From contig NZ_CAEUHO010000001.1 of the NCBI RefSeq assembly GCF_903181435.1, positions 1,984,001-2,048,000 of the forward strand: a stretch of DNA of 64,000 nucleotides, in the 5' to 3' direction. Positions 25,275 to 34,747 of the stretch are shown here, piece by piece. The notes under the pieces are model-generated. The model had not been told where the DNA came from, did not search any database, and worked only from the letters and a program-made list of their open reading frames with translations. A program made the translations under genes and the position numbers. Each line of letters starts with the position of its first letter. Within the stretch, counting starts at the first letter, position 1. Origin of the DNA: Bacteroides acidifaciens. GTDB lineage: Bacteria; Bacteroidota; Bacteroidia; Bacteroidales; Bacteroidaceae.

Positions 25275-28200
25275 TGGAAGCAATAGGATTAAATCCGATA
25301 AGGCTTGACGCAATAGGGATTGATCCTATTCGTCTGAATGCTATTAGGCTTGGAGTTCCGGGAGCTTCTTCCGGTTCTTCCGCCCGTCCCTACATTGACC
25401 CGGAAGTATTGGCATCTTTGGTCGCTGTCTGTATCTGTGACGGTAAAAGCAACGATGACCCTGACAGGGCTGTAATCAAGAACTTGGTTGACCCCGACAA
25501 TCCGTTCGTAATTAGCAATGCGGCTTACAAACTGAATAGCGGGTATGGGAAGTATGAAGAGGATTTTACAAATTGGTCAAATACTCATTCAGAGTTAACA
25601 CCATTCAGTATTATCACTACAGCCAATTATAGTAGAGTTTTCAATAATATAAGTTTAGGTAAAGATATTCCTTCTTTTACTATAGAGGTTGTAAACAAAG
25701 GAAGTAAGATTATTAGTTATAGTTATATAGACGAAAGTGGTAAACGTAAGTCCATAGGAATAAGCAAAAGTGGAAAATATAGATTACCTGCATCTTATCT
25801 AACAAAGTACACTGAAGAAGATAATGCATGGGTAGGATTTATGGTTACAGGAGATGGCTTTTGTTCAATAACCCAAATTCCTTCTTTCCAAGGCGCACTG
25901 GTAACTGATGGAGTTGATGACTTAATTGTTTCTAGTAAGACTGTACAGGAAATGCTTGATGGTAGTACTGAGCTTAGTGTCGTAACAATGATGTGTAATC
26001 TTACTAATGATAAAGCTACATATAATAATCAAATAAGACCTTATGTAGAAGGGTTTATAAGAACTAGATTTATTAATAACTCTGGAGGGAAATTATCAAT
26101 AAGTGGTTATACTATAAAGAATATAAACTATAATGCAAGTATTCCATCTTCAAATACTACTGATATAAAAGATATCTTAGGAGATAAAAATGATTTTGGT
26201 AGAGAAATAACTAATGGTAAATTAGATGGAGTATTTTCAGTAGAAGGTTATCGTTTAAATACTGGAATTGTTTACGAACTTAGTCAAGTCGCATGGTATT
26301 GGACTTTCATTGCCAAAAGAGCATTAACCACTGACGAAATCAATCAAGTAATAGCCTACTACAATTTGGACAAGTATGTTAAGCCTGATGTGTACTATGA
26401 CGTAAAGAAACAAGGTCTAAGCAATGATACTCCCGATGCAGATTGGTATCTGAAAGACTTTAGTGGCAATGGTCGTAATATGCAGTTGTACAATTTTGCT
26501 AAGAAGTTAGGTAGTGGGATTGGCAAATATAATGAAGATTTTAAAACTTGGTTTCAAATGACCAATGGAACAGCAATAATTAGCCATGATAAATTGCGTG
26601 TCAATAAAGTCGGTGACATTAATGGTGGTAATTTTATTGCTTGGAAATTACAGAGTGAAATTAAAGCATTTAAAGCCAAAATTACTGGCATTCCTAAGGA
26701 TGCAAATATTTCTTATGTATATAGTAGAGAAGGTAGTGTTAGAGAATCAATAATTATTAATACTGATGGAGAATATGACCTTCCTTATAGTCATCCATAT
26801 GCAAGCGGAGTTGGATTTGCTATTAATGGTAACTTTCCTAAAGAAGCCTATATAGGAGTTACTATTGAACAAATCTCCGACTATGAAGGAGCATTAGTCT
26901 TTGATGCAGTAGAGGACTACGGTCAGTTTGTAGGAGACTTAGGATTAAAGGACTATACTGTTGCAGTTGATAGAGCTTATCCTAGTTTGAAAAGTAGTGG
27001 AGTTCCAGTGAGTTCAGATATAAAAGGTACTACTGCTGTTCCATTCCTATTTGAATTTGCTATTACAGATTCTACAAGACCTTATTCCTTTGGAGAAACT
27101 ACTGTTCTATCTCCTATGGAATTAAATAGAAAGATTAGTTACCAATCTACATATATCTATAATGGTAGAACTATTAACAAAGGAGTAATTATCAATAAAG
27201 GTGAAGGATTAACTATTGGACGTTTTGGTGTCGACCGACAATATGCTAATATAGCACTATGGAGTTTCTTGTTATTTCCTTACACCCTCTCCGAGTTCCT
27301 GTTAGAACGTCAACTAAAGAGGTATAAGTTGGGTACTCTGTATCCCGATATGGTGGAAGTAAGACCGATTATAAATAGTACAGGAAAATATTTTAGGATT
27401 GAATACAGAAATGGACAAGGTGGACTAATACAGCCTGGTTCTTATCTTCCTGTTGGTTCTATTCTTAGAATCTCTGTGGTGATGAATGATGACACTAGTG
27501 AAGTCTCTTCATTAAAGGTTAATGGTGTAGATATACCTGAAACGGATTATTCTAATGGAAGGTTTTACATTTACGATGCTACTGTTACTAAATCTCCTCA
27601 AAAGATAGACATCACTATTGATGAATACATTAGATACGAGGATATTGTCCAGCCTTATCCGGCAATAGTTAATCTAAGACAGAATGATAAAAATATTACT
27701 TGGGGAGATAAGTTAAAAGTAGGTAGTGAGGTAACTTTTGTAAATCATACTAATCTTTTGCCGGAATTATATGCTGTTAGTGGTGGAGTATCATATAATG
27801 GAGTTCTTATTAGTAATTGGGGAAGCACTATTAAGGTTGCTAAATCTATGACATTTACCAATGTTCATAGTTATAAGAAAGACAACGAACCCAACTGTAT
27901 TCTTGCTCCTCAGACTCTAAGAATACCAAATAGTTCTTATAAGATTCTAGGGTATATTCCCGACCTTACAGGAAAAGGTAATCATGGTAAGATAAACAAT
28001 TCTGCTTATGCTGGAATGAGTGGAGCTAATGGGTATGTTTTGAACTTTGAACAGTTTACAACTGTTAGTGACAATGTAGTACTTAATGACAATACTATTC
28101 GTATAGTAGGTAAACTTAGCAATACTAGGTTAGCTAATTGGCATGCAAATACTTCGTATCCTAAATCTAAACTAAAGATATCCGGTATTCCGAGTACTGG

Positions 28201-29884
28201 ACATGTCTATTTGTATCAATCCGGGACATTTATAGAATTGTTTAATGGAACGAATGATATTGAAGCTATTAACACTACAGGCAAGTCTGTTAACTTTTCC
28301 GTTAATGTTCTTGGCTTAGACTGGACAACATTAGTAATCGAAGAAGTTGGAAATTACGAAGGCTCATTCTGTCTTGATGGAGTAGAGGATTTCATTACTA
28401 TACCTACGTTGTCTCATGGTGCTAAGCAGGTATTGATGAAGGTGAATACGCAGAACATGAATGGAGTTCTGTATGACCAAAGAAAATCTTCCGGTCAACC
28501 TTGGCATTTTGCGGTTTATAATACAACGGAAGCAGACAGTGTAGCTTATAATGCTAGAAACACTAATGGTAAGACTTATATTGATGGCGTTTTAAACGCA
28601 AATATAACTTGTCAACAGCTACTTAATATTACTCATAACTTGACCATTACGAATAATGGAGCTAACGAACAAAATACTCAATCTCCCGTTATTGGAGCTA
28701 GCAGGTCGGCTGCTGCCAATTTTTCCAAATTTGCTTTGTTTGTATTCATGTCCTTCCCCGAAATAAGTGATGAAGATGAAATCAAAGAACTGAATGACAT
28801 AGTAGGAATTGAAGGTGGTTACGTAGAAAGTTCGGATTATTATTGGGATGCTTATGGTAAAGCTAATAGAGCTACACAAGATATTGATTACTTGAACTTA
28901 AATCAAGCAAGTAATGCTCATCATATACTTATTGATAAATCTAAGGCAGGTCTAGCTGCTTTAGATTTATATCATGATACTGGAAATATTACAGAATTGA
29001 ATAACAGAAGACTTACTGCTAATAATTTTGCTTATAATACAGAGAGTGGTTATAGTGAAATTGCTGATACTTGGTTATTCAATCAATGGATTCCCTATGG
29101 AGGAAATCGTTATATAGAAAGAGAACAGATTAATAACACTACTATTAGAATAACTAAATCTAATATAGCTAGTGTTGATTCTTTCTACGCAAGGACAAAT
29201 ATCAATAAAAAGGCTTACTATAAGATAACAGGTTTACAGCAAGGTCAAGCCATTCAATTTGGATATACTAACGATATTATTTATACTGCTGAATCTGATG
29301 GAGTACATGAAGTTGATTGGAGTTTGACAGAAAATAGAGCTTATCAGGAATTAGGTTGTACTTTTGTTGGTAACTGTAATATTGTTATAGAACAAGTAGC
29401 CCAGTATCAGAATGGTCTTGTCGGTGACGGTGTAGATGACCATCTTATTAATACTATTATTCCAGCTCTCACTGATTTTACAGTTATTGCTAAGAGAACT
29501 ATATTAGATACTCCAGTAAATTCAGCTTTCTTATGTAAAGGCTCAGGGTTTTATGACAATGGTTCTGCATTTATGTTAGAGTTTAAAGGTGGAAATGACC
29601 AAGTAAGCTCTTTTGGCGTATTAACAAGTAGTGTTGAACTGCCAGAATTAATTACTTATATGACTTCTACTAATTATAATGGGAAAACAATAAATAAAGG
29701 CACTATTAAAGATAGAGAAGGTATATGCGTTGGTATATATCGAAATGTATATTATTGGAAAGGAGTATTCTACAAAGCTATGCTCTATTCTAAGACTATT
29801 GATATGCTATCTATCAACATGCTAAAGAATCTGTTTGCTAAAGACGAATTGATTGATGTGAATAACCCAATATTTAAAAAGTAA
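25274..29884 (+). CDS. Large mosaic tail fibre / receptor-binding protein
   Basis: About 1536 residues; ATG 25274 is preferred to GTG 25271. Residues 1-30 are short NPIRLDAIG repeats that may anchor the fibre. Four related modules follow, each with an Asn/Tyr/Ser-rich section and then a lectin-like segment with the pattern G(A/S/L)(L/F)V.DGV(D/E)D (near residues 210, 550, 1040 and 1390). Near 1040 the context resembles LamG/concanavalin-type folds, so glycan binding is likely. Modules differ in base composition: 25565-26270 and much of 28000-29880 are very AT-rich, whereas the joints (25271-25540, 26290-26450) are not, suggesting swapping of modules. Confidence 0.75.
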   Translation: MEAIGLNPIRLDAIGIDPIRLNAIRLGVPGASSGSSARPYIDPEVLASLVAVCICDGKSNDDPDRAVIKNLVDPDNPFVISNAAYKLNSGYGKYEEDFTNWSNTHSELTPFSIITTANYSRVFNNISLGKDIPSFTIEVVNKGSKIISYSYIDESGKRKSIGISKSGKYRLPASYLTKYTEEDNAWVGFMVTGDGFCSITQIPSFQGALVTDGVDDLIVSSKTVQEMLDGSTELSVVTMMCNLTNDKATYNNQIRPYVEGFIRTRFINNSGGKLSISGYTIKNINYNASIPSSNTTDIKDILGDKNDFGREITNGKLDGVFSVEGYRLNTGIVYELSQVAWYWTFIAKRALTTDEINQVIAYYNLDKYVKPDVYYDVKKQGLSNDTPDADWYLKDFSGNGRNMQLYNFAKKLGSGIGKYNEDFKTWFQMTNGTAIISHDKLRVNKVGDINGGNFIAWKLQSEIKAFKAKITGIPKDANISYVYSREGSVRESIIINTDGEYDLPYSHPYASGVGFAINGNFPKEAYIGVTIEQISDYEGALVFDAVEDYGQFVGDLGLKDYTVAVDRAYPSLKSSGVPVSSDIKGTTAVPFLFEFAITDSTRPYSFGETTVLSPMELNRKISYQSTYIYNGRTINKGVIINKGEGLTIGRFGVDRQYANIALWSFLLFPYTLSEFLLERQLKRYKLGTLYPDMVEVRPIINSTGKYFRIEYRNGQGGLIQPGSYLPVGSILRISVVMNDDTSEVSSLKVNGVDIPETDYSNGRFYIYDATVTKSPQKIDITIDEYIRYEDIVQPYPAIVNLRQNDKNITWGDKLKVGSEVTFVNHTNLLPELYAVSGGVSYNGVLISNWGSTIKVAKSMTFTNVHSYKKDNEPNCILAPQTLRIPNSSYKILGYIPDLTGKGNHGKINNSAYAGMSGANGYVLNFEQFTTVSDNVVLNDNTIRIVGKLSNTRLANWHANTSYPKSKLKISGIPSTGHVYLYQSGTFIELFNGTNDIEAINTTGKSVNFSVNVLGLDWTTLVIEEVGNYEGSFCLDGVEDFITIPTLSHGAKQVLMKVNTQNMNGVLYDQRKSSGQPWHFAVYNTTEADSVAYNARNTNGKTYIDGVLNANITCQQLLNITHNLTITNNGANEQNTQSPVIGASRSAAANFSKFALFVFMSFPEISDEDEIKELNDIVGIEGGYVESSDYYWDAYGKANRATQDIDYLNLNQASNAHHILIDKSKAGLAALDLYHDTGNITELNNRRLTANNFAYNTESGYSEIADTWLFNQWIPYGGNRYIEREQINNTTIRITKSNIASVDSFYARTNINKKAYYKITGLQQGQAIQFGYTNDIIYTAESDGVHEVDWSLTENRAYQELGCTFVGNCNIVIEQVAQYQNGLVGDGVDDHLINTIIPALTDFTVIAKRTILDTPVNSAFLCKGSGFYDNGSAFMLEFKGGNDQVSSFGVLTSSVELPELITYMTSTNYNGKTINKGTIKDREGICVGIYRNVYYWKGVFYKAMLYSKTIDMLSINMLKNLFAKDELIDVNNPIFKK

Positions 29885-29886
29885 TT

Positions 29887-30165
29887 ATGAAATACATTAC
29901 ATTTCCCTCAGAGAATCTGAACGAGATACCGCAAGAGGTGCTCGATGAATTACACTTGGTTCCAAGAAAAAGCATTGATGGCACTAAAGTGATTATGAAG
30001 GTAGACAATTACGAGAAACTGTTCCCGTCTGCTGTGGCGCTCTCTTTACAGGAGGATGAAGAAACGCCACAAGAACCGTTTTATCCTTATCCGGTCTACG
30101 AAGGCTCAGAACTTGAAGAATTGCTCTCAACTTCCGAGTGGACTTCAAACGATAGTATCCTATGA
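29887..30165 (+). CDS. Small acidic protein after the fibre
   Basis: A 92-residue acidic protein with no membrane segment or signal. It begins KYITFPSENLNEIPQEVLDELHLVPRK and has a Glu-rich C-terminal half. Position directly after a long fibre (2-base gap) is typical for fibre assembly chaperones or capping proteins. It overlaps the next gene by 4 bases. Function not established. Confidence 0.5.
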   Translation: MKYITFPSENLNEIPQEVLDELHLVPRKSIDGTKVIMKVDNYEKLFPSAVALSLQEDEETPQEPFYPYPVYEGSELEELLSTSEWTSNDSIL

Positions 30166-30635
30166 GGTCACTCCCTTGGATATTAGTCTGCCTGCTGCTT
30201 GGCGTGGTCGTGTGGATGCGTTGTAATCCGCACGAGCCACAACCTATGTATGTAAAAGGAGATACAGTTCGTATCCGGGATACAGTAAGAGACACAATCC
30301 TTAAGCCGGTAAGGGAGACTTTGAAACGTACTGATACGGTATATTTACCGATTTTGATAGATACTACCACCAACAGAACCGTAGAAGACGACTCTATTCC
30401 GGTACTTATACCTATTACAAGCAAGGAGTATAAGACAGATGATTACCGTGCGGTAGTTAGTGGATATAAGCCAAGCCTTGATTCCATGGAGTTGTACAGG
30501 GACAATAAAATTATCACTCTTGCACCCTTACAGAAGAAAAAACGATGGGGATTTGGTTTGCAAGTTGGATATAGTTACCCAAGAAGTGGTTGGTATGTTG
30601 GTGCAGGGGTGAGTTGGAATGTGATTGTATGGTAA
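30162..30635 (+). CDS. Spanin-like envelope protein (N-terminal anchor, beta C-terminus)
   Basis: A 157-residue protein with an N-terminal hydrophobic segment (PWILVCLLLGVVVWMR, residues 4-19). A basic and acidic periplasmic region with repeated Asp-Thr (VRIRDTVRDTILKPVRETL) follows. The C-terminal 30 residues (WGFGLQVGYSY, GWYVGAGVSWNVIVW) have the alternating aromatic pattern and final aromatic residue of an outer-membrane beta hairpin. Proteins of this type (DUF6808-like) recur in Bacteroides prophages. Linking inner and outer membranes would suit a unimolecular spanin; this role is inference. Confidence 0.55.
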   Translation: MRSLPWILVCLLLGVVVWMRCNPHEPQPMYVKGDTVRIRDTVRDTILKPVRETLKRTDTVYLPILIDTTTNRTVEDDSIPVLIPITSKEYKTDDYRAVVSGYKPSLDSMELYRDNKIITLAPLQKKKRWGFGLQVGYSYPRSGWYVGAGVSWNVIVW

Positions 30636-30778
30636 ATTTAAGTGTACAACTTAATAGTTATAGTGTTACTATTTGCTTAAGAATGTTAACAAAAAACAGA
30701 ATAAGAGAGAATAATTACTTTATTTGCAAACTAATTTAATGATGTAAGCATTGCTATTATAAACTTAATACGGTTGTT

Positions 30779-31300
30779 ATGAATAAAATATTTGCCTTTG
30801 ATTATATGTTGTCTCTCTTTGAACAATGGTATAAAGATGAGGGTAAAGAATCCATGAATTTTCAGAACTGTTCTAAGTTATCCGTACTCAAGCTTTTATT
30901 TTTAACTGCTGCACCAAAGAGGGAAGGTGCAAGAGATTTATTGGATGTTTTTAATAATTTTCATGCATTGCCTTATGGACCAGTGGAGAGTGATATATAT
31001 AATGCTATTCAAGATAACAGATTGCCATCTTATATTGTAACAGAAAGGTCTATTGTCAAAAAGGAGAATGTGATATTACCTTATAAAATAGAAGATTACA
31101 CTCAAATAAAAGATGCTGTCAATACCTTAAAAGAGAAAAATAAGCATCTTATATTATTAAATGCTTTTTCTTTGGTAGAGATTACACATAAATGGGAAAG
31201 TTGGAGACAATCCATAGCTTTTGCTAGGTTAATGGAAATGTCAAGTTACAAAATGACTGTAGAATCGATTAGAAATGATAGAAATAAATACTTTGAATAA
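30779..31300 (+). CDS. Panacea/DUF4065 (SocA-like) domain protein, possible antitoxin
   Basis: A 173-residue protein. The fit to the Panacea (DUF4065) domain rests on KLSVLKLLFLTAA (about 33-45), then NNFHALPYGPVESDIYNAI (about 60-80), and LVEITHKWESWRQS (about 138-150). In that family the domain neutralises varied toxins or feeds substrates to proteases, as SocA does for SocB. It is 14 bases upstream of the next gene and co-oriented with it. Both are clearly AT-richer than the rest of the prophage, indicating a recently acquired pair. Its role as antitoxin is inferred. Confidence 0.65.
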   Translation: MNKIFAFDYMLSLFEQWYKDEGKESMNFQNCSKLSVLKLLFLTAAPKREGARDLLDVFNNFHALPYGPVESDIYNAIQDNRLPSYIVTERSIVKKENVILPYKIEDYTQIKDAVNTLKEKNKHLILLNAFSLVEITHKWESWRQSIAFARLMEMSSYKMTVESIRNDRNKYFE

Positions 31301-31314
31301 ACAAAACAAGTAGG

Positions 31315-33186
31315 ATGGGGTTTATATTAGAGCAGTGTTATAATCACTTTATAGAAGAGTTTCCAGAATCTTGGCTTCCCAATAGTAGTGAGGAAGAATC
31401 TGTCTTTTTTGATAAAAGTGCTCAAATTGAAAATTTCTTTGAGACATGTTTTATACTGTTAAGTAGGTCGATTATTAGTGGGGAATATATTAATGTTCCT
31501 AATTTTCTAGATGTACTAAATAATTTTCTTGCCAAAACGACAGTGGAATATGCTCCGCCATCACTTTCAGACTCTGGAAGTGAAAAGGTTGATAAGTTGC
31601 TGTCACGATATAGGGATTTGAATTACTCAATCTATAATGCATTACAACACTATAATTATTTTGTAACAATTTCGAAAAACAAATTTAGTACTGAGGGGAA
31701 CCAATATAAATATGGTTTCTACAAATTGAAAAACATTAATTCAACTGACAAAATTCTTAAATTATTTCCAGAGATTACAATTCCTTTATGTTTGTTTGAT
31801 TATCGGTTTCCTATTGGTGAAGATGAATTCCAAAATCTACTTATAAGTAGAGATAGATTAAAGGAATACATTTCTGAAGGGAGTTCTGAAAGAAGGTCTG
31901 TTTTAGCTGTCTTGCTCCACAAATGCCATTTTATAATATACAATATTAAAGAATCTCCTTTTTATATTAATACAGAATCAAGTGCTATATGCATAAATCC
32001 TAAGGATTTAGATATTGGGGATTATGATGGGTTTATTGCAAGAGAATGTGATTCAGAATCACAAGCAAATGAACTTTTAAATGATATTAGTGGGGTAAAT
32101 CCTGAATTGAAATCATTTGTTTTGCTGATGAAATATTATAAACAAAATCTTTCTAATAAGTCTGATATTGTTAAAATGGATTTTGTTCTTAAAAAGTTCT
32201 CAGATATATATCAAATAAAACGAAATTCGAGAGAGTTTATAAATCCTAGTAATTCGGTAGAGGAATATAATAAATTTTCATTGAATTCTATATTGAATTT
32301 CTTGCATAATTGTCGCTTTTCGTTTTATACACAAAAATGCGAACCCAATTTGAAACAAATAAAAGAAGAACTTCGACACATAGAGAATATACAAGCGAAA
32401 ACTGGAGTGAAAAATTTCCATCCATATGAAAAGGCTATAGAAGCTATTATTAAATGTATTGAACTTCATATAGAAAAAGGAGATTTTGATGATAAGCTAA
32501 TAGAAGATAAATTGGAAGAACTTGGGCGCATTATTATTTTATATAGAGAATCTTATGAATGGAGTCGGGCTCATCAGTTTTTCCCTTTTCAATTGCCATT
32601 TGAAGAGTCTATGTACTGTGTGGATAAATCAATAAAACTATTTGTGCCTTCGGCTTATGCGAAATATATTGATTATAACACGTTGAAAGAACGATTGGAG
32701 CAATTTAATAGAACCAAAGAGTATTTAAGGTTCCGTTGTGATCTATCAATAGAAAGAAAAGAAATAACTCAGATAAAAAATGATATTAAAACTTCAGATA
32801 AAAAAGCTTATGATTTAATAGCGATATTTACAGCAGCTATTACTTTTCTTTTTGGAATTGTAGATATATTTATCAACAATACAACTCTAAATTTATATCA
32901 ATTGATAGCTAATACGATTGGCTTTGGAGTATTATTATTACTTTTTGCATCTTTGTATTTATTTATTTCGCCATTATTAATTCAGAGGATAAATTGGTAT
33001 CAATATTTAAAAACAGGTCGTTGCATAGCAGGAGTAGTATTAATAGGCATATATGCTATATTAGTTTTTACGCTATCAAAAACTAGCCAATCAGTAATAG
33101 ATAAGATTGGACCAGTGGAAACTGTAGTAGATTCGTTACATAATAAACCGAAGTTAGAGGTACAACAAATAAAGGCAGTCGAATAG
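31315..33186 (+). CDS. Large protein with C-terminal membrane helices, candidate effector paired with the Panacea protein
   Basis: A 623-residue protein with no recognised enzyme motif. Residues 1-490 are soluble and largely helical, with a charged segment around 450-500 (RLEQFNRTKEYLRFR, then IKNDIKTSDKKAYD). Three hydrophobic segments lie at about 505-527 (LIAIFTAAITFLFGIVDIFI), 535-565 (TIGFGVLLLLFASLYLFI) and 572-592 (AGVVLIGIYAILVFTL). The tail is short and soluble. This layout, a sensor-like body with pore-like helices, resembles membrane-acting abortive-infection effectors. Strongly AT-rich. Function is unknown; the pairing with the upstream gene is inferred from spacing and shared composition. 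Confidence 0.6.
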   Translation: MGFILEQCYNHFIEEFPESWLPNSSEEESVFFDKSAQIENFFETCFILLSRSIISGEYINVPNFLDVLNNFLAKTTVEYAPPSLSDSGSEKVDKLLSRYRDLNYSIYNALQHYNYFVTISKNKFSTEGNQYKYGFYKLKNINSTDKILKLFPEITIPLCLFDYRFPIGEDEFQNLLISRDRLKEYISEGSSERRSVLAVLLHKCHFIIYNIKESPFYINTESSAICINPKDLDIGDYDGFIARECDSESQANELLNDISGVNPELKSFVLLMKYYKQNLSNKSDIVKMDFVLKKFSDIYQIKRNSREFINPSNSVEEYNKFSLNSILNFLHNCRFSFYTQKCEPNLKQIKEELRHIENIQAKTGVKNFHPYEKAIEAIIKCIELHIEKGDFDDKLIEDKLEELGRIIILYRESYEWSRAHQFFPFQLPFEESMYCVDKSIKLFVPSAYAKYIDYNTLKERLEQFNRTKEYLRFRCDLSIERKEITQIKNDIKTSDKKAYDLIAIFTAAITFLFGIVDIFINNTTLNLYQLIANTIGFGVLLLLFASLYLFISPLLIQRINWYQYLKTGRCIAGVVLIGIYAILVFTLSKTSQSVIDKIGPVETVVDSLHNKPKLEVQQIKAVE

Positions 33187-33194
33187 GCTGCTGT

Positions 33195-34427
33195 TTATCC
33201 TTTCATCATCATGATATCAGCTCTCATCTCTATATATTCAGTATATTTTTCTGGATTGTTGGTATAGTCTACCACCCTGTTTATGGCTATTTCCGCTTGC
33301 TTTTGCTTTACCTTCGTATAATATCGGATAACTCCCCTACTCTTGTCCGAATGACCGAGACAATAATCTATCACTCCGTCAGGTATACCAAGTTCAGAGG
33401 CGAATTGTGCAAAAGTCTTACGAGCAGAATAGAAACACAATGTCTGTTTGATTCCTAAGTGCTCTTTTAGTTCCCTCATGCAAAGATTGATATACTTTTG
33501 CAAATTAGAATAGGTATAAGAATACCCCAAATCCAAAAATCCTTTTTTATTTATGTACTTACTGATAATTGCTTTCGCTTCACTGTGTATGGGTATCGTT
33601 ATGACTGATTTCCCTGTCCTAGCATGAACAGTCTTGATTCTTTCAAAAGAAAGTATATCCACCGACAAATCGACTGATAATAAATCTTTCAGATTGATAC
33701 CGCACAAATAGAAAGAGAGTAGAAACATATCCCTACCTAAATTCAATCGTTTTCCTTCAACTTCCGTTCTTTGTATTTTCTGAAATTCTTCTATTGAAAG
33801 ATCGCATTCTTTAGGTTCGGCTGTTGGTATTTTCGTGTACGCAAATGGGTGTATGTCTGTTTTAAGAACCCCAGTTTTTATCAACTCGTTTATCCGGGCT
33901 TTCAGATGGGTTAATCTCAATCCGATGTTTCCATTAGCATAGCCTTTTTTTATCATCCACTTTTTAAAATGCTCTACCAATAAAGTATTAATTGCAGGAA
34001 TAGGTACATCCCCTTCCGCATTAGTAAACACCCGTACAGTCTCCTCGTTCATTTTGGCATAGCTTTCCCTACCCTCTTCTCTGATTTCATTTATGCGCTG
34101 TTTCCAGAACTCTAAAAACGAAATATGTGAAGGGCGTTCCTTGGATATTATAATCCGTTTTATCTGAAGTGCAGAAAAATAGTCTATGCATTCAATAGAA
34201 TTGAATTTCTCTTTGTATTGTGAAAACACAAATTCAAGCCTTTTATTCATAATATTCGCATCCTTCCGGTAAACGACTTTACCGTTGTCAAATTCTGCAA
34301 TATCATCTAACAGAAACTCTGTTTTGATGTAGGCACGTTCTTTCTTTTGGGAGATGCAGACTAAGATGGGAAGCCTGCCATCATGTTCCTTAATGGAATT
34401 TAAAACTGTTAATCTGATTGTTGCCAT
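33195..34427 (-). CDS. int: Tyrosine recombinase (phage integrase)
   Basis: About 410 residues, starting at ATG 34427 (MATIRL). Domains run in the Bacteroidetes order: an arm-type N-terminal domain, a SAM-like core-binding domain (about 100-200) and a catalytic domain. Catalytic residues visible are Arg336 in FYSARKT, His359 in CLGHSDKS and Tyr370 in RYYTK, plus a Lys in ARTGKS. The first Arg of the usual box is replaced by Asn (CGINLKDLL), as reported for CTnDOT IntDOT, where that Arg is also missing. It is convergent with the effector gene (8-base gap) and read toward the prophage. Confidence 0.9.
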   Translation of the reverse strand: MATIRLTVLNSIKEHDGRLPILVCISQKKERAYIKTEFLLDDIAEFDNGKVVYRKDANIMNKRLEFVFSQYKEKFNSIECIDYFSALQIKRIIISKERPSHISFLEFWKQRINEIREEGRESYAKMNEETVRVFTNAEGDVPIPAINTLLVEHFKKWMIKKGYANGNIGLRLTHLKARINELIKTGVLKTDIHPFAYTKIPTAEPKECDLSIEEFQKIQRTEVEGKRLNLGRDMFLLSFYLCGINLKDLLSVDLSVDILSFERIKTVHARTGKSVITIPIHSEAKAIISKYINKKGFLDLGYSYTYSNLQKYINLCMRELKEHLGIKQTLCFYSARKTFAQFASELGIPDGVIDYCLGHSDKSRGVIRYYTKVKQKQAEIAINRVVDYTNNPEKYTEYIEMRADIMMMKG

Positions 34428-34468
34428 AGTCGAATAATCAAAACACAATTCTACTATACAATTTTGTG

Positions 34469-34476
34469 CAAATATA
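34469..34476 (-). promoter_or_regulatory. Promoter -7 element for the integrase
   Basis: TATATTTG on the minus strand matches TAnnTTTG, about 42 bases before the integrase ATG. It falls between the gene and the tRNA terminator. Confidence 0.65.
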
Positions 34477-34520
34477 TACGCAGATTTATGTTTTTTTTAT
34501 TCGGAATCGAATTTTCAGAA

Positions 34521-34559
34521 AAGAAAAACGCTGATTAAATAGTTAATAATCAGCGTTTT
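34521..34559 (-). terminator. Terminator downstream of tRNA-Thr
   Basis: A perfect 13-bp stem AAAACGCTGATTA / TAATCAGCGTTTT with a 9-base loop, followed on the minus strand by T-rich sequence. It lies 8 bases after the tRNA 3' end and could be host or phage derived. Confidence 0.85.
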
Positions 34560-34566
34560 ATTTGAG

Positions 34567-34639
<73 letters not shown>

Positions 34640-34747
34640 ATTTGTCTCTCGTTTACGGCGTGCAAAATTACAGCTTTATTTGAAAAAACAAAAAGAATCC
34701 GACATTTTTTTGAGTTTAAATTTTAAATCGACTTTTGTTGACTAAAT

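Larger units (their letters stand above)
1..34566. mobile_element. Integrated siphovirus-type prophage (right-hand part; left end outside window)
   Basis: The genes follow the order of a tailed phage with a long non-contractile tail: terminase, portal, scaffold, capsid, connectors, tail tube, chaperones, tape measure, tail tip, lysis, fibre, accessory genes, integrase. All but the integrase read on the + strand. The integrase is the last gene before a tRNA-Thr whose 3' end points at the prophage, which is the usual tyrosine-recombinase arrangement. The right boundary is inferred to lie in or just after the tRNA. Replication and repressor genes and attL are not in view. No contractile sheath gene is seen. 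Confidence 0.93.

Noticed and set aside
25274..29884. Diversity-generating retroelement acting on the fibre
   Set aside because: No reverse transcriptase and no template/variable repeat pair is visible in the window; it could still lie to the left.
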